The notes: generated from the letters alone by a model not told the origin. Shown: positions 36,401 through 37,411, numbered from the stretch's first letter. The stretch: DNA of 37,577 nt from Candidatus Omnitrophota bacterium (GCA_030698625.1 JAUYMS010000036.1:1-37577); one strand, 5' to 3'. Numbers and translations: made by a program.

Positions 36401-37411
36401 AATCGCGAAATTTACGATGCGGCTTTCGCGCGCAGCGAACTCAGAACAGAAGTTGTGAGTGATGCGGTTGTATCCGAAGCGGAGCTTTCCGAGACGGCAA
36501 GATCTTCGGCCGGCTTTCTTTATCTGGAGCGCACGCCGCCGCCCGCCGAGCTGCGTTCTCTTATCCGCGTGGTTCGAGATGCCCCATGGCGCAGTGTCGA
36601 AGGCGCGTTTCGCGTGCTTGTCGATCTGCCCGAGATTCTCGCGGCACAGATTCTTTTCGGAGCAGGTATTGGGGCACGCAGCCGCCACGGTTTGGATGAG
36701 CGCTATGAGAAACTCCGAAACGATCTCGAACGCCTGCCGCTTGAGCAAATCGGGTTTCAGCAGAGCGGTGCGGCCGATGTCGTCTACGTGACTTCCGAGC
36801 TCCCGCAAAAGGGCCTCCTTCTTTCTGTTTTGAAGACCATGCCGTCTACAAACTTACTGGTTATCGTTGTTCCGCCGAAAGGTTATAACGAGGCCTCGCC
36901 CCTCACTCTTCAGGCGACGGTCGATCAAGCGGACGCGTTAGAAGCGGAGTTGAATGCCGGGCTTGATGGAAAGCGGGTTCATATTGAGGTGCCTAAAACT
37001 CGGGCGCGCGCAAGAAGCACTATTCAATACGCCAAGCGGACTCTCTATGGCCTGCGCGGCCGCGATAGTGAAACCTCCTCTGCCGAAGCCGTTCAGGACC
37101 GCCTGGTTTACATTCACCACGAGGAATTGCTCAGCGTGGAAGAATACAGCGCGTTCGGAGAATATATCCGCGATGCGAAGTCGGTATCTCATCGCTTAGC
37201 GAATGGCGATAGAGACGCGTTTGGAAAGCACTTCTTCCTTTTAAAAGGTGCGGCAGATATTTCCCAGCAAACACTCGAAGGGGTCATGCACCGCATTTTC
37301 CGCGGCGAGCGTCACTATACCTATGAGGACAGCATCGTCAGCGCCGACATGCTGGCTGCCATGATGTCCGCCGAAGCCGACATCGCCGCCTACCTCGCCG
37401 CCGCCGCGTAA
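6329..37411 (+). CDS. Giant exported multidomain repeat protein, 10,360 aa, function unknown
   Basis: A single uninterrupted frame of 31,083 nt, roughly 1.1-1.2 MDa. Order of parts: Sec signal peptide (1-35); TIKI/ChaN/EreA-like domain (about 76-470); helix-rich stretch (471-1344); tandem modules (1345-2050); degenerate methyltransferase-like fold (about 2230-2490); linker (to 3441); six divergent solenoid units (3442-10034); alpha/beta C-terminal domain (about 10040-10360). Reading the whole translation, the only cysteines are C9, C14 and C23, all in the signal peptide. No transmembrane helix, LPxTG, beta-barrel, PEP-CTERM or polyketide/peptide synthase motif is evident after the signal. RSELR recurs at residues 641, 4809, 7544 and 10035. 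Giant ORFs are known from Omnitrophota, where roles in attachment or predation have been proposed. The export call is well supported; the function is open, with a scaffold or adhesion role the best guess. Confidence 0.9.
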   Translation: MITKRFITCHERLCSLLTLFFFCVNTFAFPLAARAADIAPEVSAAVSLNTHTLSALSLPEGIGIVEETHAADSEQLVLLIEDAHTHYEAQKSIQGMIRHLAEAYGISQFALEGAHGRMDATLFRWFPDQHVVRELFENYMQRGEISGAVTAAVVSGQPLDFQGMEDPALFNAEIEAYLRAGDQTEVLNGRISPWRADVEHKKRQYYSKELHELDARWNEFENKDSDGVEFLEYLFSKYSATAYTSLNVIKNEIEQGHLAGGLELKRELEGLAATVGERLRDITALAEFHSKKQAYDTQNLEPQEFARFLAEANRDHALGLALSEGIQSTVENRSLFRKIKSSEFVLELNAMISQTLDSLAASDEAKETVREAKRLRLAEKLIRLELSSHDWKELGVLPADSHRGLALEDHRRFYRLAEQRNDSFLENIVRILEGRPGKPLAVLAGGFHTQGLKSRLREAGISYAVLTPAITRLSEEGRYGKIMRGNVSWRDYFRIKNGSVNLYDAFTEASVMTLMEDGGRGLLKTWRDNVITVLAKEGRLSEASEYTRFIDHAAARTISRGDFEKVRSEWSAKIGTFLTGLKHLVDGGQLTESKVAQLFSVSGASPVTDKPLFRTAVLSGALYQLMLSSRTPPVGEPHRARSELRTGEPLDIDNAVFKGLFSLQAADEAEESASSEVEFVLAKTDAGQSAITVSAAITEDAHFEDSLQDEYTRLLLDLHVRHLYTPEEISTFLGLVTTATHMKETARLVIEGGKARVVVSKEVLGQAIDQTAMHAILLRELEVLLRRGLYLWSAPADVREDETLREADTRRNLQRFLEQDHETRSSEIEYLNAQKQYDSGNLRKIYAEAHASLDGRLKAAPGMTQTERAAAVREITDRVSTQAAAGAEESTELFHAAKQVEAYKRGGIFTGATAADFWQKTTLAFQRGLVNLLREIVEEVRRQDVLDEFRKQLREETGGAAAETQTSLERDVEFEIKAHQLLRTNFERTYSHADPQSGEVYSFTLRTLLDFYQTEWNLVRETQGDFAAGDLGHYVLSRLGMDRPAPISDFHDPERIHVWRNDMPERELKEIEKIADLIEYLAGDAAQGKMGHDWDERAVTLKSVPARTVVELLESNILRSKWLASQGKNGNYNQFGVFSALGFTTSGILSKTNEEVFAIVEVASALRSLQKYPEYYAAFIQPALQGQPLGDVRKLPLAARIDIAHQILDRDERVDDPKFREQRGLIVKDDLRSRVFPKIFLGHLREIFYWKSLLLKVLAKMESAEQEKTAAGEMARRLTERDYAAPAVLRGKGGIITHLLTYVRDDAGSILYEDKHPFLGKSKTYESENDLYVWQADPEVFLRRRLDIDDRISERTYYRDENPVLRVQVRASTGTVTGVSVIEADPAHHKDGVAPPDVLLSGIYPRGLAKRDLTFDPGWTLEDWSTHLISETREEEYTAPPKKVKRTLEFADIAEPRTYHLEIPESEIPKDVVETGTVTAVEVFGQHAKDKKTTYVDLIEANQTREFDARDKQTNSPEFWDEIMQEGVFKDRPRQRTFYDTSKRGRTLLLSLHMNDEGHVVRIELPEGSGTTVIQPAPAELVFEPGFSVKDWHDYLEMAYEWKPAGEVETAAKKEKSVGGKREPRIYHYDVAKPKRGASKDDTATVTGAEYFFGDENRADLMYGDYHEAAREHRFDPKDKKASAAGFWKALDDDGVFRENPSRSSIYRVDGDERMPFIVSTIDPETEIVKQVDWYVDGIKRTVIPEELKFSAEWGPGEWTKYFTEHATTVTRMERVTAARKQIVVPSGLMLNPEATAGELGQYIDENHPLGKQKTERAGVEVKVQSFEKTDTPRVFHYEVPEPEGDNLTVTGMEMNGEHAARPEEYYGDFYDVTSDWASITVNLQQEKEAQGIAYWEELAAADVFKATPSHRTYYSKQTKKPLLAVHYDSETQRVTHIDISGDRGRLTSTTWLAAAAEVTFDETHTAADWQQILTEKPIQRHVLYNEREQETVVLNFPDASGQSASARYIRTGHERRTLYEYPESTLEGLGKFNPLEMTYADWRALYEPYYSEEADETALNRRLASVDEKFKKLAADVRQAAQFYEQRLRGQDVEAEPSFARRIERRIIEDILEPGLLGLMGEEEMRSDEVRARLLLTIRLAMADEVLPLLGLNKTAMDELLTDIFHADDTFQARAIHGDDVRDTGNAVAVPEAAVTDGDAEIFIEGIHAKEHATGLDRARELVTSTPNNLGRKMRRLKQIEEMLSPILTAHLKRISKYAARAVDYQGSLGDVVHSNTSSAWQSAIWLVEYLRENYGVFPEVLDEDTMSMVFAALRRKDFDKESMPGHLTDQQSHKILAATMRDDKDPERWNANVIRDRNLTQMAGEEEHQGKYDLVTSIFTMNDLVNARGHAEVVQKVRDTNRVLKPGGLWAITMAGSKGFPPRAIEQIEAHGYEVEVQGVGFNDLRGQYYSQLIQQGTRERNAIFLRNQVTRRQFYVLILRKVQELPADPAIIPHDDIVVAAVRTPGEAPDIDGGTLEDQDKVNVYSNADREELLRDTLPIHLRGAPLGPSDLADADDLEPMLYGGFGRREADQWRLKEYQNKLAMIRRYIAFLIGPEGKVRNTTEREEVEDLLNRTFRGETSLREHDKVSKRIQTQRGRVQNNREGEAKKRELLQEYLNSFWTDGKDLWQLTLKEDGIFTVNDSDGKPALSVSYVRVSDNRFRAVRVFYHHTDKEGKIFYSEPRQMHRDVKEQDHDMFDPLSEEAHTVTFWQNKEGRREDGALYSRRIDLMARNQVYERIDHVFALLQGRAGQEVYPAIRHFGEDFESLFTDDVATIMYENRNDERLFPYAEQREFIEDVFLAWRTASRIITHGDENNPQETQQLLALRERVKDFRRAFPEYQVGRDTSARRLEGHAAAETEKHGGFEGGIPAFLAGVLAAERREEKKNEISGEGERFKSLDLDAGGGGLLWGMSVNGITPPNGTTDQHFELDKSEGNLALTRPRGYESTKNGGPVTQIVGDPTRPAAALGKQHQDEPFNWLSVLHSRELLNPASAKRLFVGANQVTALLGEVYLTLPKDWQVSEDLITGLRRLGFVLSFPSQNATRKVTGEFRRALIDYYTVGQGRDIFMAGQRQSAAEAIAERVTNAIEGDFRVLVIKKTRHLNLEDEDVVRQVQSVPPDLFKIEGDDLPVQTAPKGINPLEYDQTAIKMEIETIKWLSERWRHNNIEVTYEEDDLIDHDEVEDLFPGFRAAIRHLYTFRAVYSGKGTFSAFHKLIWNNYFLWKGGTEKYKRRDIETLQRLYRDGIPTGSDNFSRFTQKWLLDRMAERAEDLRSGKYEKSFEENHRLGAETEAVAARLQEKLTEFHALHENHAVILSEEDRKLFEMLHRADGATAQVFTLERLIWIEKILDDPETKKREKLFRFVDNARERDLPRRPAKKKAEQAPKKALEDKPAPITAELLQQEHIKRDIFAISGKVIERLKARDQGYLGAQLLVDHKPHEFPSFYDFHIAVISSRELAAHPDLRGAVTTLQGKELFSDPRMQETLKGVDQDRFEMSTAKADIGTDELKEGAPLYKALQANYLRQKFFHAHQNAVRSLAQFMVTVANPNAEVRHDVYLPVGDENQFLDSVVLNAKGEIEEAYQIEQGFLDTNLHDNPKRAAADTIMGLKLNWDRIKADPSLTSDAVRFAEDSRYFLSQFSPYPGVIMQSNWFGEPGSEAAEKSDFDGLMRALLEKAFPGDAKKKEGIEAVLKTVRDAFIMTDLNRPEILEHASKVFNAIHSQLNMARLNLDAEQKKQRAEGQRLEPQSRAIDVELKAALALIIAGQRGGAQYDQIIQAQEMNFRSAAERAGDFFGRSTETYFDFTQGKYVPRDELVLPIQPRSEVLRDTSEEVKLKSVHGELSAADSDFVRLETSYRIINTYSEVDMWQMDPAEKEVLMRGVRRVMEAANTAEREERAGFLERYVRLRNTVARQQQVYLALRGGSYTFADIPYDQIRLAFDAIMKHVSDLTRSKKSTNAEILTFAQRDAEILEKATLSHQERVVAMVEQNTAFRKTPYGSQAPYARSDDEDLYRSRITNPKLAAYGDHHRVVDYSALPYDSNPQKALAKIHGEVSKILDATGDFPSDEESEFMRYLTENAAVRTAALADLVFRAKQRSFGDTDRVAQFMDEILTRVQDIKEHISFITLVYDTAIKDDNEFPFYGAALNLIFKAMNGLITKEGHIDRLMTWLAEKITNKAYFTHLLLTVAKSAPSLTTITYSAESPVLQALSREVTGDDPVRSVLAAHVLVEVDKLAKGLGQEMREATSTVLARATVAIIEKYGLEFEKYQSILQAIYADQIKEKFPIIMGIALQAYRNELSKKEEDRRTSHLARDNFFGGTRYFYANHGLPESDFKKLLEVESDERNAFDRIEDETVERAAYGGVPREYWYRPEVQRELYNIVDEIVRNFLQMPPYEYPFFDDVAKAALGGDLIGEHPILGRAFTHDLNKHLRLPYLRHRLNQGIEETYRALGQYVVRLAHPESEIIYDARIRVKDAQGKTRNLLLDAVNVKDGIQDIWLFQSGKVDPSQVDGRHEDNVFGLLQTFVSLVQEPDASPDIRFREDAGLNVGFLDPQSNDIDVSTYPGLSSENSASLNGLEALIDRLPGDDAANGVRKEKLKKLLQYLRDLAGVTSQLSPKELEDATVQAVLLKQALTYTKIGIDFDLRQLEPQVEKRSLSQMVADSQQETVDILDSIVFPLIGDPSTDLEPRSSLKQFDSEKRGEGLRSVIANDLTGGRFEERYKDIMANYYQFSDDAGEQGYKKLAERDFAFEDMKRTRNLLRSELRSAFDELPDPLKAVVTQAKSRAKSGRPLWRVSDEELHETEDKLLAIVEAKSDSVRRAAVKALKTYMSADNTANRELLYFIKFAHLAHIADFSQDGGWQDRLRKSRELLSVEHPYRQDPEVLMLQYQTIPEALEDTRLSHQNKVHLLSYMVGDFFTILGGKQALAEPFVRALKEETGDSRFSILWTDDPNEWAARLPDLKDITHIDSVDEIFHMTYRAALLEDSFFFTESGPILDRLEELLGQDQKHRDDFIDSIQHNTWRAGFWMELLMADPDKGFFAKPNIRRTLREAVAGGDPRRSYMALRLVQTAYNKLSQEKSAELSQAVSFQEEIIEELMKTHGLNMERYHEFAFSYVFSLGEELRLDRLKTLAAIAQATLEEGLAEGDITKADYLAVEQFLLRAVALLRLDKTESDAILGVKSGKNRFSRVLAKKGNQKKYDSLIRLGGAKFAFLRERHMQQDLFALVGQSILGYELKSRAFPELEAVIGNFQRAASGPLAQMMGASLQPVLTGLSIEKGTPLYEQIRLQYLRHRYLRALKDSFRGLGQYQIRVVHAPEDVKFNYVVRSDWAGEEGTVDTQVFDTVIIGKDGSIDNRTTFGLGRTPLSFMDQPDMDYISHEAGNTLNNIRISDAAPRSSVHAGATIAPGALSADLHPNPELFRGTSDFFYNMPPPGAPDVSVWKNYIEMVAGTDSATGAEPEFIRAFETLQELTAVAEETDSEKLAHALDAVEAARDAIYISRVQADVHIREYQAANPGQSIFSQAESIRRDLGYMQEALEAAKSGESKRLAELKREFRATIDDIRKKGGKGQRYEAFHGDINAYYDYEKGGYVPEKERDFTRYGEEGLLRRELTEIAALIEHGTISRRPMKREGNYLAKPEMMIDLANVMGRTRLFVLDPAEEKTVRELVAGILASPDLIDQKGDIQEVNKLREYVLLRNRLVRKNLVIYEFGRAVAMGRYAAEQVRLANDAINGIANDNSLTDGRPLELFQELQVLEEWARDERRDPQELAVMRVRASNYHKAVWQHYINKGYEDIDAILSKRLTNPYLARYSGHRENLPAVYGDPDALNTALASESTYSGFRVFVRDYDWTLYVIFTGLKKKDPAKSLLDYPHLARALQRIMDDEDPGLAITVFPFLLVHQQDFQKISPKKADALRIFIDSIILQLFRLHGFEVGKYFGLAMNYALSLHGREKGGLPHPRDIEPMTEFQEGDFRPFILSAVKVFEEGLQDRDPRKVDYEAAENLLRALALQFRASEEYLDDLLDIDPTDPERKTFFERILANNREYLQAYREVMGKEPRYLRKKSGAAVRRQKRELKEGELPQELEEVLWYAQTISASDEIQWRMSLEETDEIKAVMTSIFTASSEKERKARAASLERYVLSGNTRNRRLIAEDTMRRLLQIGDFELPATGRQLGRILSLIRTSLANTDDPFEQVVYIHLTSQALEDFSLGHQTYRNFLSYRNGQFAGLVPQHLREYKDAFEREFTRRVTAENFADFRKPAVEDIAYTVDHDAFSDTGHVLAYIKMRDAASKDGFEAKFGKVIATEAGRWAVLRNMSGTAGEKAPGDFGRKIAGRVIAAMTSVDEVYNAGLLMMERDSAFLSSLSEPLLERLEQMLADDKDKSAKKAFLDSLTAGSNLSVVWYNLLLGDRHQLRAGYPAVKTVKTFLDYPHLRQIMLEALVSERPRDAFYSHNVLVAAASIFTAESPEMAAQFDRFADDMFRAVFNKYGFNTEDYYVLLYKYFISVSRGEHADKRLQAFAKIAEKKFRDGIAKRDPMVFDYHKIEKYLKRMIALEGMDAAAANRVLGVEKGTNRFERVLAEGRNQKRFNELAARTLNLETTSMQQEMFSLVGSVIREFEDEEFKTPTWDEVFGRIRDQGLHKVLIFVKRLGLKEGGPLYEQLRLQYWRHRFLAQMEDTFRAIGQYHLRSMTSSGNTIRWNYIQTTHDVASIDSPSGGEVYGGVQKQVYDVVLLDEDENITMKFNFRNGFLPFSYVPEPEVAYVRRHLGRTANLLRTDHVARDTALFGNNGKEQSALTFDLNSGEQFFESAGAPFGAVAVPEAGEVIRGTTDWESFVSSFGQDVQDVNEEIRKKYVELHGELRKFLAFGEEKNPDVLASVVDALEFAQGMMDINREEFEVRVKLHTEKYSRQLEGQDLGIYMKREGIERDIGLVSTILQVAQQGKWDTVENGVREMRRTIQDIARGKKTIAGIDFDGKEATGEEMANFESFDHDVNAYYDPEAGKYVRRSSRDFVIRRDEDMLGNEFVNIGNAIAEKKRLGKKLTSTEKTFDGVGAAVSVANVLGNLRLAELSRLETMTIRFLVTLVLGSPKLGFPGAVIEEVEMLDRYINLHNTPARARLLSFELLRNMSGYTTETGAIRDLYERLYLPAMRRQDYNAIGIPGILWELQMLEEWSHDEERPEEERRLAANMAYSYQVALEQRFVGKDSLPGDFREAFQKGLKNPVVERHIKEGTKTDRIPREPAQLAKKLRDETYYDELIRMMEEDRGVLRGLSDGVLMFPGDSVFNHEEIRNALTRMSREGSPNVVTAVWSFVLAYRVVRELTTKRKAQDVDDFIDQIITDLMTHDGFTNPALLSDLASRSADLREVHGLTLMNRGKDPAKNQADVNRLAMAPLLRAAKATFHEGLEHGDEEHQELLNYEAAETALRFAAMQLGASDEFLDEMLEIDSDDIERLTFFEKTLAGKNRYLDTYRVVMEQEPRYLQLREGLSSVRSELRASPFSDADIRDILGTDYAEILEALLSDPATRAKYETKVPIAAMLLAHRAHKMLDEDAAALVQANLQPLSGVSETEFDERIKGFRTAPAEEKPKKKISAGAPAEFRDGIKAINEAKRAKKKVWQLPERDRITIRYMFQNILQENDDKTRASMVRELKAFVGDNEDRAQYLIPVIHEMVVRKYPEKFFEDIESLVAVAADRKTQSLMDVFTTWRRLEEAMQSASSPVEQATHYRSATTLFRDLRAGYSQPGVTFENLLHEEVQDDRFKWYGYEKPYVSRMDQGLRDTLTPATRNIVLGVYTGIEESKNKDAAEQAAVMAKIGNSGARIVMMESFIDFNIPAKNREKAIWLLERIAKTAESVDEIHVFAKVLDYLDKDLVRETAGFFVASLDALLEKPEHRARFAEITRENFWSRSLWPGLFASDQKLNVDLKTTLMDHPNIRKALLAQATSSNPVIAAHHVALIMDYAVLALAVDPKVAPQMEALVTDLFVNLFEKFGFAPSGFMSQLDEYATHHSQEFSDIYLWLGKAAEHVFRKALREGNFKNAQYDRFRGIIQGDAALAKIPTLDKILNDPAALSSNRELYERIMREAKEKLQTDAIQADLRTITADALDRFEAIFLRAPKNFKEFFAMISERGYLEFHHTLRDYDLSPESDLALEFEDFYYQHIQMREMENTFRALGQTAIALGSDEGEWYFDYALPLEGGRKVRLDAVQVKGGEIARVHLFSNGRLGKTDQEYIDSTLGILQQLTMAQRASGYVTGEFPLTKNTQIYVTHLGSALNLLERYRGWVRGMQNEFSVRVDSLERYDTIDKIIAEIRDNLRADEPAEFAETLEVLIREIGTLMEDKSPAERQESIRKWRSINLYLQTLRLRDGKRIGVGTSKFMAAGIDAAVKALDAHGDIPVTLPASLRKQFRIDSAETMGQLIDLLFSKDVSRHRDLRAGLAALLEVLDGLPAEGDTITYRQALILGKAKQEIWDPFERAFDDLKIDPKDAGRYQRAADIMNTMQTKPGFDGKPFVEGLFPPLFGLPSDRPGEETRTIIGLVDPDGAHYRASQHLPGTYVSVADPDTSRTFSGTDDILKNLESGWQILTVPYNRDPGFQLTLEPKDVMVVRRSDVERQMLSEKLAAVVDQAGGSTAAAQQGVATDFYYDTEAGEYRLTNERSFNFENRDRIPQQVAVRFRNIPVDTKTMRPGLIPKGDLPWANTLWGMETGNAYSDVPVWNLSDDEYHEIHSRVRALYAAADKQEREILARQLYDYVKARNYMSRRLEAIVALQLVPYEGDYEVAQVAEIDGIVSPLFYMFVKSSFESIQEIIALEEYIQDPSTSAAGKTIMMGVLASDVEQLAIMDKDVRQVFQGLRANPKIAWLTSNLGDDLSEYAAERNDISVQDTKDMAALTSAVIKATQDNEDKKLRQFEEKSKTSRVLRMTALGPLESAMDEPGIKANQLRIIGRAIGLLARNAADFDEISMYLDLIGYGNVSDKHHRYISEPLLAAVEERLADPVQRRQFDKHLRVNFWRNILWARLLQGSNQGITAEYPNITQTITELVASEDPTLAFEALQIVLQYSDRQGKKGEALLRVAFLKIFGRYGFDSEHYVHLFHAALVNYSSAYPIMVEAMAQTFREGLQTMDVKYIDYRKAERLVRMLVGPGRKNPDKLLGIDSEDPAKKTVFDRVLDEAILDKAVTYRDTYNVFVERLQRNFYRFITREIEHFEAEHFRFPDFDEIIGNIGAHGTFRGAGLTQGSFYYEQLRLQYVRYAYLRQREKTFRRMAQVTFFVANPALDLIFDYDLKLYEPSGSGAVQHHRIDIAVRENNNLKSFNIFTSGLEDVPFKASPQKEYVDTVMGTIALGSRLRLEPGAMVDRIPIQRAAGLTTQVDLVPAVNYLAETKVLGTGPTAKRARDYMDLGNFLETFVRPQIPKTQEHGEDTYNKLRASYRFLQDDLSERNLNDAGDLEKRTLELELVEAAFMKARMAMQVNKQQGNTAPFVKILDQALEETVLPAMTAGARDYAKSARLAGRRGVIAQQNFTNLVGDANRDFPIADRHKILEQSTRQMYAPGAVGAAGQPLRMALWGIEMANAYSQIRLWEMDDEKREYIAGTVQNLLTSEDFDKDYEGFEEYLILSGDAGMNYYFQAFAAFQEAVFTKDYPLENVVRLDRKLKNAPKELFPGQAPHLLFQFMQRLQEAIRAGETSPYERQVFTVLNIQLWKELLGDFRAEGIPAKERMTEGMKNPALTRFMGDPDLLPPNTGGDLKAATLEAIDEFLAEERNRGRFMNFVRANWWTPWNLFHGEVAKASAKSPLLFNNIRATLLESALDDDPQVALTVIRMLSDQYYHLVDAERLAKEGPLPEGMAVPFEPAQLEQVSSLLEAIIRGLIRKHGFDIETYHVHVDQAGHYLPEHQTIVTDELKRLFTEELQMARPEKSRLDYAKAIRWFTASAASTDAASTESARATTEKLLETDDGRTFFDRILDEGKNREIYDAAFARSELRTEVVSDAVVSEAELSETARSSAGFLYLERTPPPAELRSLIRVVRDAPWRSVEGAFRVLVDLPEILAAQILFGAGIGARSRHGLDERYEKLRNDLERLPLEQIGFQQSGAADVVYVTSELPQKGLLLSVLKTMPSTNLLVIVVPPKGYNEASPLTLQATVDQADALEAELNAGLDGKRVHIEVPKTRARARSTIQYAKRTLYGLRGRDSETSSAEAVQDRLVYIHHEELLSVEEYSAFGEYIRDAKSVSHRLANGDRDAFGKHFFLLKGAADISQQTLEGVMHRIFRGERHYTYEDSIVSADMLAAMMSAEADIAAYLAAAA
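6554..7738 (+). other. TIKI/TraB/ChaN/EreA-like domain of the giant protein
   Basis: Residues about 76-470. A strand ending in I-E-D-A-H-T-H (E81, H84, H86) is followed by a long helix. F-A-L-E-G-A-H-G (E112, H115) comes next, and near the end A-V-L-A-G-G-F-H-T-Q-G-L (H448). This spacing of early E/H, then EG, then a late GG-x-H on a strand resembles the ChaN/EreA/TIKI superfamily, some members of which bind metal or haem or act as hydrolases. The likeness is by motif pattern only; an enzymatic role is not shown. Confidence 0.5.
7739..10360 (+). other. Helix-rich region of the giant protein, unassigned
   Basis: Residues 471-1344 are rich in Glu, Arg, Ala and Leu and look mainly helical. They hold the first RSELR (641), which closes the N-terminal part. 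After it comes a stretch (about 650-850) with TAMHAILLRELEVLLRRG, which has the feel of a decayed metalloprotease-like helix but lacks an HExxH motif. No family was recognised. Confidence 0.4.
8249..8263 (+). other. RSELR peptide copy 1 (residue 641)
   Basis: Context R-A-R-S-E-L-R-T-G. It lies at the joint between the N-terminal half (TIKI-like domain plus helices) and the next segment. The codons differ from the other copies, so conservation is at the peptide level. Confidence 0.75.
10361..12478 (+). repeat. Tandem modules of 170-210 aa, about four copies, probably beta-rich
   Basis: Residues about 1345-2050. Shared landmarks recur in order: RTYY (1355), RTFY (1536), SSIY (1703) and RTYY (1912), giving steps of 181, 167 and 209 residues. 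Each copy after the first is preceded by [FY]W-x2-[LI]...V-F-[KR] and followed by a strand such as LLLSLHM or LLAVHYD. In each module come F-x-P/E...DW-x2-[HY]-[LF], PR-x-[YF]-H-[YL]-E and TVTG. The pattern suggests short strands and a common fold. A further partial copy with FWTDGKD...KPALSVSY occurs near residues 2664-2690 (about 14,320-14,400). No family name is offered. Confidence 0.65.
13016..13798 (+). other. Degenerate class I methyltransferase-like domain in the giant protein
   Basis: Residues about 2230-2490. The central part reads YDLVTSIFTMNDLVNA (from 2374), then EVVQKVRDTNRVLKPGGLW (LKPGG at 2406-2410), then strands ending in FYVLILRKV. This is the second half of a Rossmann methyltransferase (motif IV acidic-hydrophobic strand, then LKPGG). 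The glycine-rich motif I is not evident upstream, where AVDYQGSLGDVV stands in its place, so SAM binding is doubtful. The helical stretch before it (2051-2229) is unassigned. Confidence 0.55.
13799..16651 (+). other. Linker region of the giant protein, possibly a second decayed Rossmann domain
   Basis: Residues 2491-3441. It contains the stray FW...KPALSVSY module, then LDLDAGGGG (2944-2952), which looks like a motif I loop, and about 100 residues later PKDWQVSEDLITGLRRLGFVLSF, which could be the late strands of a methyltransferase-like fold. A Lys/Arg/Pro/Ala-rich hinge (RRPAKKKAEQAPKKAL, about residues 3420-3435) leads into the first solenoid unit. Confidence 0.35.
16652..19558 (+). repeat. 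Solenoid unit 1 of the giant protein (residues 3442-4410)
   Basis: Begins with LLQQEHIKRDIFAISGKVI. The A landmark PLYKALQANYLRQKFF...RSLAQ follows, with the aligned Tyr at 3568. The B landmark is YFDFTQGKYVPRDE (Tyr 3847). A W-x-MDPAEKE helix pair and Y-x-x-LRN (landmark C) come next, then a HEAT-like run of helices. Landmark E (the FFxRIL element) is absent or unrecognisable. This is the most divergent unit. Confidence 0.6.
19559..22114 (+). repeat. Solenoid unit 2 of the giant protein (residues 4411-5262)
   Basis: The A landmark is LPYLRHRLN...TYRALGQYVVR (Tyr 4482), followed by a strand-rich stretch with LLLDAVNVKDGIQDIWLF. RSELR (4809) lies just before landmark C (PLWRVSDEELHE). HEAT-like helices follow, and landmark E reads ILGVKSGKNRFSRVLAKKGN (from 5226). 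Helical pairs carry W, L and DP turns as in HEAT repeats. Confidence 0.65.
20753..20767 (+). other. RSELR peptide copy 2 (residue 4809)
   Basis: Context N-L-L-R-S-E-L-R-S-A-F, inside solenoid unit 2, between the B position and landmark C. It is encoded with codons different from copy 1. Confidence 0.75.
22115..26272 (+). repeat. Solenoid unit 3 of the giant protein with internal duplication (residues 5263-6648)
   Basis: Starts with MQQDLFALVGQSI. A: PLYEQIRLQYLRHRYLR...SFRGLGQYQIRV (Tyr 5339). B: YYDYEKGGYVPEKERDF (Tyr 5633). C: NVMGRTRLFVLDPAEEK...LREYVLLRN. HEAT-like D region. E: DIDPTDPERKTFFERILANN (from 6075). Then C, D and E are repeated (W-RMSLEETDE...LERYVLSGN near 24,790; second E VLGVEKGTNRFERVLAEGRN from 6616). 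The joint between the two halves has a degraded RSELR-like QKRELKEGE. Confidence 0.7.
26273..30754 (+). repeat. Solenoid unit 4 of the giant protein with internal duplication (residues 6649-8142)
   Basis: Starts with MQQEMFSLVGSVI. A: PLYEQLRLQYWRHRFLA...TFRAIGQYHLR (Tyr 6717). B: YYDPEAGKYVRRSSRDF (Tyr 7048). C: NVLGNLRLAELSRLE. D, then E: MLEIDSDDIERLTFFEKTLA (from 7495). RSELR follows (7544), then a second C (KKVWQLPERDRI) and a second D with VDEIHVFAKVLDYL and W-SRSLWPGLF. It has the same plan as unit 3, and the two are the closest pair. Confidence 0.7.
28958..28972 (+). other. RSELR peptide copy 3 (residue 7544)
   Basis: Context S-S-V-R-S-E-L-R-A-S-P. It sits after the E landmark of unit 4, at the joint to its duplicated second half. 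The equivalent site in unit 3 reads R-R-Q-K-R-E-L-K. Confidence 0.75.
30755..34045 (+). repeat. Solenoid unit 5 of the giant protein (residues 8143-9239)
   Basis: A: FEDFYYQHIQMREMENTFRAL followed by GQTAIAL (Tyr 8210-8211), then the strand pair VRLDAVQVKGGEIARVHLF. A long insert with VLDGLPAEGDTITYRQALI precedes B: YYDTEAGEYRLTNERSF (Tyr 8696). C: METGNAYSDVPVWNLSDDE. D: W-RNILWARLL and YGFDSEHYVHLF. E: LLGIDSEDPAKKTVFDRVLD (from 9205). Confidence 0.65.
34046..36430 (+). repeat. Solenoid unit 6 of the giant protein (residues 9240-10034)
   Basis: A: FYYEQLRLQYVRYAYLR...TFRRMAQVTF (Tyr 9302). B is weak (RQMYAPGAVG). C: IEMANAYSQIRLWEMDDEK. D: W-TPWNLFHGEV and HGFDIETYHVHV. E: LLETDDGRTFFDRILDEGKN (from 10006). 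The fourth RSELR follows directly. This unit is compact and ends the repeat array. Confidence 0.65.
36431..36445 (+). other. RSELR peptide copy 4 (residue 10035)
   Basis: Context A-F-A-R-S-E-L-R-T-E-V. It marks the exact end of the solenoid array and the start of the C-terminal domain. Confidence 0.75.
36446..37408 (+). other. C-terminal alpha/beta domain of the giant protein
   Basis: Residues about 10040-10360. Alternating strands (ADVVYVTSEL, TNLLVIVVPP, KRVHIEVPK, DRLVYIHHEEL) and helices suggest a three-layer, Rossmann-like fold. No catalytic motif was recognised. The end is Ala-rich (AAYLAAAA), with no sorting signal or membrane anchor. The last codons run into the downstream repeat, so the natural C-terminus may have been altered. 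Confidence 0.45.
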
